From: Marvania coccoides
Taxonomy: Eukaryota > Chlorophyta > Trebouxiophyceae > Chlorellales > Chlorellaceae
DNA: 64,000 nt
Reading direction: 5' to 3'
NCBI GenBank assembly: GCA_963854735.1
Contig: OY978102.1
Span: forward strand, 186,001 to 250,000
In this document: piece by piece, positions 34,333-44,850 of the stretch
Position numbering within the stretch: position 1 is the stretch's first letter
How the letters are laid out: every line of letters begins with the position of its first letter
Made by a program: the position numbers and the translations under genes
Notes under the pieces: model-generated
Databases searched by the model: none
Told to the model about the DNA's origin: nothing
The model's input: the letters and a program-made list of their open reading frames with translations, nothing else

Positions 34333-34549
34333 TGTATAAATAGAAAGGACTGCTGAATGGAGTTGATTGGTTGCTATACTTGGTTGATTTTTACTTTGGT
34401 GGTGGTGGTGGGGAGGGGGGGGGGATGGGTCAACAACAATGAAATGCTTTTTTTGCACGAGCACTTCTTTGAACGCCGCCAAATGGAGATTGACTTTAAA
34501 ACGAATTGGCGTTTATTAATAGTTATTATCGCATTGTGCGGACACAAAA

Positions 34550-36232
34550 ATGCACTCGGTCTCGTCGCTCAAGGGCCAAAGCCTCCTGGTTCAATCATCC
34601 TCATTCTCCCGACGACGTCGCGTGTCGCTTGTTGTGCGCGCTGCCAAGGTGGCTGATGGCCCCAAGGTGGCCATCGTGGGTGTGACCGGCGCAGTGGGCC
34701 AAGAATTCCTGCGGGTGAGTTGGCCGAAATGTCACTGGATTATTTGCTATTTTTTGTGCCCAAAGAATTCGCTACCAGCCCGTGTTCTCCCCTCAATTTG
34801 CCCTCAATCACCATCTATGTATATATTTGCCCCTCATCCGCGCAAACCCACCCCCTTTCCTCTCCTCTCTATTCTCACCCATCTCTCCCTCATCCTTGGT
34901 CTCCTGCAGGTCCTCAAGGAGCGCAACTTCCCCTACAGCGACATGAAGATGCTGGCCTCCGCGCGCTCCGCTGGTAGGAAGTACACCTTCGACGGCGCCG
35001 AGTACACCGTGGAGGAGCTGACGGAGAGCTCTTTTGAGGGCGTTGACATCGCTCTTTTCTCTGCTGGCGGCTCCATCTCCAAGAAGTACGCCCCGCTGGC
35101 CTCCGCCGTGGGGTGCACCGTGGTGGACAACTCTTCCGCCTTCCGAATGACCCCGGATGTGCCTCTCGTCATCCCTGAGGTGAACCCCGAGGCGATGGCG
35201 GGAATGAAGTTCGGCAAGGGCGGCATCATCGCCAACCCCAACTGCTCCACCATCATCGCACTAATGGCGGTCACGCCGCTGCACCGCGTGGCGGGCGTCA
35301 AGCGCATGGTGGTGAGCACCTACCAGGCAGCTTCCGGGGCGGGGCAGGCAGCCATGGAGGAGCTGGAGCTGCAGACGCGCGAGAGCCTGGAGGGTGCGTT
35401 ATAACTCTTACGTATTGAACTCCTAGTATCTCTGCCTGTTTTTCACGCTGTTTCCAGCGATTTCGAGAGCAAGCAATTCACCCCAAATCAGCGCCGCCCC
35501 CCCCCCCCCCCCCCCAAGCTCTTATTACTAATATCTTTGTATTCGCTTCTGATGCAGGCAAGCCCGTCACCACCAACATCTTCCCCTTCCAGTACGCCTT
35601 CAACCTCTTCTCCCACAACTCTCCCATGACCGCCAACGGCTACAACGAGGAGGAGATGAAGATGGTGAAGGAGACGAGGAAGATCTGGGGGGAGTCCGAC
35701 GTGCAGATCACAGCCACGTGCATTCGCGTGCCCGTCATGCGGGCGCACGCAGAGTCCATCAACCTGGAGCTGGAGAAGGACTTGAGCGGTGAGAAGAGAC
35801 CAGCGTTTTTTGTTTTTTTTGGTACTGCGCGTTGCGTATTCGCTGCTTGAACCGATTCGATTGATTTTTATGGCAGACTCATATTGAATCTGATTATTTT
35901 GTTTGAATTTGACCTATGTTTTTTACTCTATGCCTCCTAGTCCCTTTCTTCTCACTGTGTACCCCCCATATCGGCATCTGTCTCTGTGTGCAGAGGAAGA
36001 GGCGCTGGCGGCGCTGGCCGCCTTCCCCGGCGTGTCCATCATCAACGACCGCACCAACAACCGGTTCCCCACCCCTCTGGATGCCTCTAACATGGACGAC
36101 GTGTATGTGGGACGGGTGAGGAGAGACATCTCTCGGCCAGACGCAAAGGGCCTGGATCTCTTTGTGTGCGGAGATCAAATCAAGAAGGGAGCTGCATTGA
36201 ACGCGGTGCAGGTCGCGGAGCTGTTACTTTGA
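34550..36232 (+). CDS. ASD: Aspartate-semialdehyde dehydrogenase, plastid type
   Basis: Exons 34550-34714, 34910-35393, 35558-35788 and 35994-36232 give 372 residues. The enzyme reduces aspartyl phosphate with NADPH to aspartate semialdehyde, the branch point to lysine, threonine, methionine and isoleucine. Seen: a Ser/Arg-rich plastid transit peptide (SSFSRRRRVSLVVRAA), the NADP loop VAIVGVTGAVGQEFLR, VVDNSSAFRM, the active-site Cys in IIANPNCSTI, TYQAASGAGQAAMEEL, and the substrate-binding region with CIRVPVMRAHAES. All expected regions are present in order. Intron 2 contains a C run of about 20 bases. Confidence 0.96.
35494..35515 (+). repeat. Poly-C tract in intron
   Basis: A run of about 20 C residues within intron 2 of the ASADH gene, 40-60 bp before the acceptor. 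Prone to length error in sequencing; no coding consequence. Confidence 0.8.
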
Positions 36233-36955
36233 GAGAGACTCTGGAACTAAACTAGCAGCAGCAAAGCCGTTTTTTAACGAACGGTAGGAACGGCCGCAAA
36301 CTACATTTCTTTTATAGAATTAGGAAACATATAAACCTCTGAATGCTGGAGCGATGGGGGCGCGTGACGCGACGCTACGCTGTACCTGTGCTGTGAAATG
36401 CAAATGGAGATTTCTTGAGTAGTACGAAATGCTTTTTTTTTTCCTTCCTCCCCTTTTAAATATTCTACATGTTTTTTTCTCGGTTCTTCTTTCTCTCTTT
36501 CTAGCAAAGCACCCTCTTCTATAATCAATCCCCATGTCTAGGTATATTTTTACAGTGTGGCCATTTAACCATTCATCGAAAGACACGGTGTAAACTGTAA
36601 GCAAAGGGTCCGCTACCGCATTGGCTGGCGAGGAAATTAGTCGCAAAGTGGGGTGTGATGCGAGGATAGCGGTGTGAGCAGCAGCCAGCGGTTGGGCAGC
36701 ATGCTTTGAGATGGGGGTGGGGCTGACTTGGATGAGGGTTGAGCTCCAACCAAATCCTTGAAGAAAGGGATGAGGAGGCCGAAAACGACCCGTCCTTGCC
36801 CTCTGGCTTCTTATATTTCATTATTTTGCCTTTATTCGATCCATGTGTGGCTGGAGAGTGGAAATGGGTGAATAGGAGGTCATGAAATAGGAGCATTAAG
36901 TCGGAGGATTCTAGCCGCAACGGCGTTGTAGCTGACGGTCACACAAACAGTCGAA
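36233..36955. other. Intergenic
   Basis: About 720 bp between two genes in the same orientation. It holds the ASADH 3' region (T-rich around 36430-36500) and the promoter of the START-domain gene. No further gene recognised. Confidence 0.45.
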
Positions 36956-39602
36956 ATGATAGCTGGACGTAACAATATTACCCTTCCCATGGCGTTCGGG
37001 CTGTATTTTGCGTCTTTCGTGTCCAGGTAGGAAAATTTCCGAGACATGTCGCATCGGAACTTTTAACACTGTCCAGCCACAGCTATCTGTTTTCGTGAGC
37101 TCCATTGTTTCACGTATCATGTATTTCTGAAATTCGCAGGGCTTTGGCGGTCCGTTTCCTGACCGCGGCGTCCAAAGTCGGCACTGATCTACTCGTGAGT
37201 TTTCGTTTGTTCATTTGCCAGCGCTGCTTCGGTGCCCACCTCATTTTTTAAACTCACCCACCGCCCAACTGCCCATATCCTTCCCCGCAGACAACGAGCC
37301 CGCTGCAGTCTGGGCTGCTCACCACCAGCGCCATGTGTGCAGCTCTCCTGTCTCTGGACCCCCAAAGCAGGGCCGCGCAGATCGCTGCCGCCATCACCTT
37401 CCGGCTATTTCCCTCACTGTTTTTTTCCGGCGCGAAACCAGCTGGAAAGGGCGGGTCTTGGTGGTGGGGGCGGCGGTGGAGCGATGAGTCTCAGGGCCCC
37501 AATCTCCGCTCCTCGCCCTCGTTCACATTCAGCCCGGGGCCGCCCAGCGCGGCAGGCAGCGAGGGGTCCACCTGGTCGGGCAACACCATCACCAGCTTCC
37601 GCATTCCCGACAAAAAACTCGCTGCCAATAGGAGAAACGGCGGACGGGGCGGTGTTGCAACTTCCGCCGCTGCTGCCGCCGCCAGGGGAGGGAATTACGC
37701 GAGTGGGGGGTATGCTGGCCCACGTGGTACCCCCAGCACGCCACCCCGCAGCAGGGGGCGCTCTTCCACCCCCCCTACCAGCCCTTTCTCTTCAGAAAGA
37801 GTGTCAGGCGGGGGGCCGGCTGTCTCCCCCCGTAGCAGCAACACCGCGCTGACTTTCACGCTGGGAATCGGGCCCAAGGTGGTGCGCACTGATGCGCGTG
37901 CGTTTGACGGCGCGAACGGCCCCACAGGGCGGCGCCCATTGGTGATACAGCGGCAATCCCGCAGCGCCCAAAGCAGCGGCGTTTCTAGGCCCACTACCAA
38001 CATGCGTGGGGGCTACAGCGGGTACAGCTCTGGCGCGGAAGAAGATTCGGCGGTGTCGTCTGGCCCCACGGCCAGCATGGGACTTTCCAGCATGCCGCAC
38101 ACCCCCACAGCAGCTTCCGAGCAGGTTCCCCAGCTGCTGTCTGCGCCCACCACCCCCACCCTTTCTTCCGCGGCTTCCTCGCTGTCTTCCTTCATCCGGC
38201 CGCTCATCCCCAACGCCCCCTCCTTTGACGCCTTCCAGTGGGGAGGAAAGAACCCGTTTGCTCGAGCTCAGAGCTGCCCTGCCCCATGCAGTCCCTCCGG
38301 CAGCCAGCGCTGCAGCCTAGATGGCGCAGGCGGCAGCTCGGCGCGGCACTACACCCACGGCGACGTCACCGCGCACCCCGCGCGCAAAGTAGCGCTGCAC
38401 CGCCAAGCTATGGCAGCCAGGCGGGGAAACGCCAGCAGTGGCGGCGCAGGCACTCAGAATTTCGGCTCGGCGGTGGCTTCGGTGGGCCTGGACGGCGATT
38501 GTCCGGCCTCAATTCGGGAGATCGTGACGGACGAGCACCTGGTGCAGCTGGGGGCGCTGCTGGAGGAGCCAGCCAGCCAGGCGGCGCTTCGGGCGCTGCG
38601 CCTGCCGCAGGCATGCGCCGAGGCTGGAACGCTGTTTGGCGCCGCGGACGCGTTCGGAGACGGGGAAGAGCGCGAGTGGGAGCAGGTAGCGGGCGACGCC
38701 CGCCCGGGGCTGCAGCTGCAGGCCTGGCGGAGCCCCTTACGCCGTGGGCTCTTTGCCTATAAAACAATCGTGCTCATCGAGGGCGTGAGCCCTTCTGACG
38801 TGCGGCCTTTCCATCTGGACGACCAGGCGCGCGCTTTGTGGGACGACGGAGCCCTCGCGGTGTCTCGCCCTGTCCCTGCCGGCCTCTCCCGCTCCTCTCG
38901 CCACGCTGAGTCCTGCCTGCACCTCTATGTCAGCAAATTCCCCTGCCCCATGGCCCCCAGGCGCTACCACTACGCGCGGCGGGTGTGGCACAGGCCGACA
39001 GACGGCGGCTGCTACGCCATCTGCCAGTCTGTGGAGCCGGAAGAGGGGGTAGAGTTGGCAGGCCCCCGGGCAGTGCCTGTGCTGGAGTTTACTTCTTCCA
39101 CGGTGATCAGGAGCGCGCACGGGGGCACGGAGGTGGCCACGGTGTACTATGAAGACTCCCAGGTGCGTTTTATTTTATTCAAATGTCGATATTACAGCAG
39201 CATTAATAATATCAAGTGTTTTATGCATGTTGTGGGGTATTCTCATTGTTTTTTCTCGCTTATATCGTGCAGGTGCGTCCCGCCTTGGCCAAAATGGGTG
39301 TGCCCAAGGGGCTGTGGCCCTTTTGGAGCAAGTACGAGACCGCTCTGCGGGTTTTCGTGGAGGCACGGAACGCTTCGCCCCGCTGCGTGGGAGGCGGCAT
39401 GACCGCCCCTGGGTCCCGGGGCGGGCCCTTTGGACTGGGGGGAGACGCCTCCAGCGACGACGGCAGCGACGATGAGCTCTACGGCGCGCTGTCGCAGCTG
39501 AAAGCAGCACGGCAGAAGCAACAAAAGGGCGGTGGCTGGCCGAAGCGGCTGATGATTGCGGGCGCCGTGAAGCTGATGCACGGCATGCTGTCTGCGCGGT
39601 AA
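36956..39602 (+). CDS. START-domain (lipid-binding) protein
   Basis: Exons 36956-37026, 37140-37194, 37291-39162 and 39273-39602 give 775 residues. The two short 5' exons join in frame to the long exon and provide hydrophobic/amphipathic sequence (MAFGLYFASFVSRALAVRFL), possibly a membrane anchor or targeting signal. Residues ~60-440 are Ser/Pro/Gly-rich and disordered-looking. Residues ~455-695 form a START-type lipid-binding domain: the LQAWRSPLRRGLFAYKT strand, DVRPFHLDDQARALWDD, SKFPCPMAPRRYHYARRVW and DGGCYAICQS are characteristic. The ligand is unknown. The C-terminus is basic (WPKRLMIAGAVKLMHG). Confidence 0.85.
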
Positions 39603-41088
39603 ACGCATAGAATTCGCCAGCATCAATAAGGCAACGATTTTTCTAAATTCGTATTTCTTTTTTTTCGATACGTCCGATTTTTTTTTCGCAATCAAAGAAA
39701 ACTTGGCTCCAGGTACCCCAATAATCCCTTTCCCAACCTTTGAAGGCTGATTCTTCTCATCATTATATTTTTCCCACTCGTATTGTCTCTACCTTCGTGC
39801 ATTTCGTTTTTCCTCCACGTTTCCCCCCATTTTCCTGTGAAGTGCCATTCCTTCGAGGGACGGGACGGCCCCCTCCTCTCCCCGTCCCTCCCAATTTTCC
39901 TTCCACGATATTGTCGCAATTTTTCCGCGGGGGCGCCCTCCGATCTTTTTTTTTTGTACCGTTTATTTTTTCTTCTGCTTTTTTCGTCCATGCTCGGCAG
40001 GAGTGAAGCTCAACCTTGAATTTTGACGGGAGCAGAGGCAGCCGCAGCATTTCCTGCTTTGCTCTTCTCCCTCGCCAATTTTTCTTTGAATCCAAGTATG
40101 CAGCTCCGCTCTATTTAAAGTTTCCTTTAATTTTCGTTGGAGTGGTAATTGTGTGTGTTTTGATTTTCCTTTCATGCGATACGGTCCTCTACTTACTGAA
40201 TACTGCCCCTTACCAGCTGCCTTGCCAGAAATTTCAATTTTTAAGAACAGCAAATATATACAAAGCAAAAGAGACAAAGCGAAGCCAAGAAATGGCTGTA
40301 GACAGGCCAGCAGACTAGCCCTGTAGAAAGGATATATGGGGAGCAGCATGCATCGGGGTGAGTGTGACACGTTGCCGTGCAGGTCTCTATAGCAGCGCCT
40401 TCTGTAGGAGACGTTACAACCATATGTAAAACCTTGAATGAAACCGGATCGGTTTACTCTCTCGCTCTCCTCTTTTGTTTCGGAGAAAACTTCAGCAGAA
40501 AATATCTATTCCTGTTGTAATTATTATGTCCTTGAATTTGGTTGGTGCTGAATGTTAAAAAACAATACGTAGCAGTACAATAACCATCAGAACAAGCTTT
40601 AAAACATTAATAGGTAAACAAAAACAAAAAACGAAACAGGTAAGAAATATCGCTGGTGCCGCGCGTCAAGGGGGAAAAAAAAGGGTGGGGAATAAAACGT
40701 AAAGAGATTATATTTGTTGGTTTTCAGCGTGTTCTCGTTTGAGGAGGGACATTGCGCCAACGCAAGAGCTTGGAGCTCCATTGCCGCCAGCGTTGTTTTT
40801 CCTCCCCAGGAACTGCATGCAAATGACCGAGACGGGGAATGATTGAAGGCAATCCATTATCACGCAAACTCTAACATGATGCATGAAACTGTAAGAAATA
40901 AAAAAAAAGGGGGCAAAAATGGTGAGAACTCTTCGCTCAGCGCTGAAAACAAAAAAAATGATAACTTGACATTGATTGAAAAAAGGGGAAGAAAAGTTGA
41001 CTATCCTCACATTTACAAGAGCTCCCCAGTGATAAGACCACGAAACTGGTGAAAAAACTGACGATAGGGAGCCAGCCCTTCCATCCCG
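39603..41088. other. Long tail-to-tail gap
   Basis: Nearly 1.5 kb between convergent genes with many T/pyrimidine tracts and low GC. I looked for exons on both strands and for tRNA-like structure and found nothing convincing. It may contain a non-coding transcript, but there is no sequence evidence for one. Confidence 0.45.
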
Positions 41089-42054
41089 CTAGCACGGTAT
41101 CCTCAGCTTGGGGAAGTGCCGCTTCTCGATGGCCTTGGGGGCGCCGTCGTCAACCTGCCCCATTGCAGGCCGCGGGTAAAAGTACCGCACCACGTCGATG
41201 TCGTCATAGGCGTGGTCTGGCAGAGCAGGCGGCAGCACCCTGAACTCAAACAGCGTCTGCAAATTTGCCGACGCCAGCGCCATGCTCCACGCGTAGCCGT
41301 CGTGCGTCACCACCAGCGTGGGCGCCGTGAGGATGGCTTCCTGCGTGGGGTCCTTCTCCTTGGCTTTGACCGAGATTCTGCCAGGGTAGAGGTGAGTCAG
41401 CCGCTCCGAGATGTCGGTGTCGGCGATGGCAAAAATCGTGATGTCCTTGCCAGGCAGCGACTCGATCACCCCTATGTAGTACTCGATGGGCGCCAGCGCG
41501 TTCTCGATGATGATGGCCACCACGTTCTTCGCTGCCCACGGCGACTTTGACAAATCTTTCTTCTTCGACAGCAGCGGCACGATCTCAGACCGTCGCACGC
41601 ACGCCGCGTTCTTGGGGAACACGTAGCCAGACAGCGGCGCCTCCAGCGAGTAGAACTCGATGGCCTGCTTGGGTGCTACGTAGTGCAGCACCGGTTTGGC
41701 AAATTCGCACGTTCCGTGCTGGGGGAGGACCAGATCGTTGTGCGTGCAGTTGCAAAACCCGTAGTCGAGACCGCGGCTGTTGGCGTTCAACGCCAGACTG
41801 TATATTTCCAAAAGATGGGCCCCTAGGTGGCCGTACCACCCCCCTTTCTTATCTCGAGAATTGCACCACATCGCCAAGGTGGCGGGGTACTTTAGAGCCT
41901 CAATGTTGACGTCAGTGTAGTACCCGTCGTACGACCGTCTTCGGAAACATCTGGACGGTATTGCTATCAACGCAATGAGCGCCACAAAACAGTAAAAACT
42001 GCGCTGGCAGCGCTGCTTTGCAGCCCTCACTTTCTTGCCCATGTCAAAAGGCAT
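41089..42054 (-). CDS. Intronless type II membrane protein, unrecognised
   Basis: A single frame of 321 residues on the minus strand; the first ATG at 42054 is preceded by an acceptor-like pyrimidine-AG, so a 5' exon is possible. A basic N-terminus (MGKKVRAAKQRCQRSF) precedes one membrane anchor (YCFVALIALIAI), then a luminal-type domain with paired Cys and hydrophobic strands (KNVVAIIIENALAPIEYYIG, LVVTHDGYAWSMALAS). The layout is that of a Golgi type II enzyme and resembles some glycosyltransferases, but no motif fixes the family. It shares architecture and lack of introns with the gene at 30.2-31.3 kb, though I see no clear sequence homology. Confidence 0.7.
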   Translation of the reverse strand: MPFDMGKKVRAAKQRCQRSFYCFVALIALIAIPSRCFRRRSYDGYYTDVNIEALKYPATLAMWCNSRDKKGGWYGHLGAHLLEIYSLALNANSRGLDYGFCNCTHNDLVLPQHGTCEFAKPVLHYVAPKQAIEFYSLEAPLSGYVFPKNAACVRRSEIVPLLSKKKDLSKSPWAAKNVVAIIIENALAPIEYYIGVIESLPGKDITIFAIADTDISERLTHLYPGRISVKAKEKDPTQEAILTAPTLVVTHDGYAWSMALASANLQTLFEFRVLPPALPDHAYDDIDVVRYFYPRPAMGQVDDGAPKAIEKRHFPKLRIPC

Positions 42055-43407
42055 GAGAATATGCAGCGCGCGGGGACAAGCTAAAGCTGGAAAGAGAGGA
42101 AACACGCTGACTGATCAGCAAATATTTTAGCAGCGGCGGCAGCGACCGCTGCAGTGAAAAAAAATGGGACAAATTTCACCCGAAGGGTGTGTGCGACGGT
42201 CGCAAATAGCCAATAAATAAAGATACAGGTGCTCTGTAGTTTTAGTTCGAGCAAAAACTGAAGACTTTAGACATCAAAACGAACGAATTAAATCAGATCG
42301 ACACATAAATAGTTGCTGGCCAGCACGTCCGTCTCAATTACGACGCGATTCGTTCATGTTTGCCTCAAAAAATTATAAAAATGCGATCGGCGGAGCTGTG
42401 TGCCCCATACGGGGGGCGTTCCCCCATTCCATTTCACACGCAGCATGTGGCTGGAAGAGGGCCTCCAGAGCATCGCCATGCTGGTGTGCGACAAGATCTC
42501 AAGTGCCTCTCGGGGGTTATCTTTTTCTATCTTCCGGCTCTAAGCAAGTTTGGTCTGTTCAGCGGGAAGGGAGGGGCGCTATGACGGATGGCTCGGAATG
42601 CAGGACATTATGAAGGAATGCTGCCATATTCCTCGCTAAAACAGAGATAATTCAGATGAAGAAGAAGCTGTTGCAGTTCAAGTGAGTTTTGCATGCAGTT
42701 GAACTCCATCACAGCGTGGGCAGCAATGGGGCAAAAATGTACGTTTTCACACATATCTGGGTAGGAAAATCTAAGCTGAGTTAAAATTGGACTGCTGGCC
42801 AAGTTCCGAAGTAGAGAGACGTCTGCTTTCCGAAAACTACACCTCAAATTTACTAAAATTTGGCATCACCGCCGCCATAATTTACTGGCAGCAGGGGCGG
42901 GGATGCCCGAGATAAACTATTTCTGGGACCATTAACGACACAGGTACTCTCAAAACTGTTGACGCCATCTGAATGTCCAATTTTCATCTCAGCTTCATGA
43001 TCAGGAGGCGGAGAAGAAATTTCTGTGGAAATTTTCAATAAATGCTCGGGTTTTCGGAGCTGCCACGTGAGCCAGCCGTGCAGCTGTTATAAATTGAAGA
43101 CACGAAGGTACCGAAGACAGGGCGTGTTCCATTTCATGCCCACTATATGGCTGGTTTTCGTCATCCAACGCCACTATCCCACAAAACCGCACAGCGGCAA
43201 CAATGCCTGGGTGCGCGGAGGAACAGCGATTGCACTCTTTATGTCGTTCATTGCTCTTTATGTCGTTCATTGCTACATGCAATTGCCTCCCCCCCCCCAA
43301 TTTCTCTCGTAGTCAACGGTATTATTGGCGCGCGCCAACTCATTTTTCGTTCCGGTTTTTTTTTCACAGCGAATTCCGCCGCTTCCTCCGAAATTAAAAC
43401 AGTAATC
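42055..43407. other. Intergenic with a possible orphan exon and a tandem repeat
   Basis: 1.35 kb, mixed composition. A short coding-like stretch at 42444-42502 (plus strand) follows an acceptor-like CACACGCAG and reads MWLEEGLQSIAMLVCDKIS with strong C/G third positions, but leads nowhere that I can join. A 19-bp tandem duplication lies near 43235-43272. No other gene seen. Confidence 0.4.
43235..43272 (+). repeat. Two-copy 19-bp tandem repeat
   Basis: The unit tctttatgtcgttcattgc occurs twice in direct succession in the 5' flank of the small mitochondrial-type gene. Exact copies. Confidence 0.85.
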
Positions 43408-44245
43408 ATGAGAGCTGCTGCACTGTGGAAAAACGCGGGCGGGTTCTCGCTCCTGAGCGCCCGCCTGGGCCAGCAAGCAGTACTGGGTGCCACGCAGACT
43501 GCTGCTTATGCAAAGGTAATTTTCACAACCGGAACTCGCATTTTGCTGGAAACTGGGGTTACTCGAGCTTGGCGCGGACAGCCGCCATCCAATTGCCGAA
43601 ATTTGCGTGTCATGTGATCTCTGATCGTGGATATTTCTCTCTCCTCTTTCCTCTTCCCACTAGGTTGCGCGCCAAACCGGGCCTGAAGCTGGAGAAGGCC
43701 CCGACCCCTTCGACCTCGAGTTTGACCGCTTTAACGGCGGGGCAATGGCCGACGCTGAGGCTGCCGCCCGCGGAAAGGACTACGCCCCTCCTGAGCCCCT
43801 GGACAGGCCCGTGGACATCAATTTTGAGCTGGACATGCAAGTAGCAAGCGCCTTCCTGTAATTTTGGCTTTTGGCTCATTATGTTCTTCAAAATCGTGTC
43901 TTTTTACTTTTCCCGCTGATTTTTTTTCATCTTTGCAGGGACGACCCCGAGGCTGTGGACGTGGAAGCGCTCTACAGTGAGAAGAAGAAAGAAGATTATC
44001 TCAAGGGGAGGCCTGTGGAGCTCGACGACGAGTACGACCTGTAAGCTTCCCCGTTCTCCACTCGCTATTCCGCTAATTTTGTTTTGAACCCTCGAGAGCT
44101 AAGAAGCAACTCTTAATTACTTAATTTTGGTTTCTGCAGGGTGCACGATCGCGCACAGGATCTGATCCCGAACGCTGAGGAGGCTCCTGATGAGACACCT
44201 GGTCGCCCAGGTGAACCCTTCAAAATGCAGCCCTGGAACACCTAA
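43408..44245 (+). CDS. Small acidic protein with mitochondrial-type presequence
   Basis: Exons 43408-43515, 43664-43836, 43939-44040 and 44140-44245 give 162 residues. Intron 2 has a GC donor (GACAT|GCAAGT): only that border keeps the frame, restoring ELDM then DDPEAVDVEALYSEK. The first ~36 residues (MRAAALWKNAGGFSLL...) lack acidic residues and are amphipathic, typical of a mitochondrial presequence. The mature part is acidic, with DPFDLEFDRFNGG, PEPLDRPVDINFELD and VELDDEYDLVHDRA. I do not recognise the family; size and composition would suit an accessory subunit of a respiratory complex, which is only a guess. Confidence 0.78.
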
Positions 44246-44850
44246 TGCAAGTGCTTAGGCAGCCTACGTGGCATGTGATATAGACCGTTAAGAGCGCCAA
44301 CCCCGTTGATTTTGATTTCATTTGCAGACACTAGCCCCCGTTGAAGCGGCGGGAAAGCATTGGGTGCTGAAAAATAAATGCAGCGATTCCGGTGTTTTGA
44401 AAACGAATGACCTACTTTTGTTTGCATGCATAGCATATAACGTTGCGAATGTAAATGTTTTTTTTTGGAGCCAGTGAAACCAACTCGTATTATAGATACA
44501 TGACTGATTGAGAACCGCGGCCTTGTGCAGATTGTCGAATTGAAGATGAAGCCAGGCATATTCAACTATTCAAGTTCGAAATACGAAGCCAGGGCTCCGT
44601 TTCAGCTGTAGGGGAATGACGGACAGGACTCACCTAACCACCAAAAAAAAATCAACGGAAAATAAGCCGGAAAACCCGCGCCGATGTATTGTCATTGTAA
44701 AAAAATTTGCTTTGCTGACGGTGCTTTACATTTTTGCATACTCTAACATTGTTAATCTCGCACATTTCCTCGGCCCACGCGCTTGGACGCTGGGTTGAAG
44801 TTCATTCAATCAATCTTTTTTCAGTTGGTCGCATTTTTGCAGCCAGCAGC
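44246..44850. other. Intergenic
   Basis: About 600 bp between two plus-strand genes. Nothing coding recognised. Confidence 0.45.

Noticed and set aside
37232..37852. Second plus-strand open frame overlapping the START gene
   Set aside because: Shadow of the GC-rich long exon; no start context, and the other frame carries the START domain.
40016..40370. Frames on both strands in the 39.6-41.1 kb gap
   Set aside because: Composition matches surrounding AT-rich spacer and no splice structure or homology is visible.
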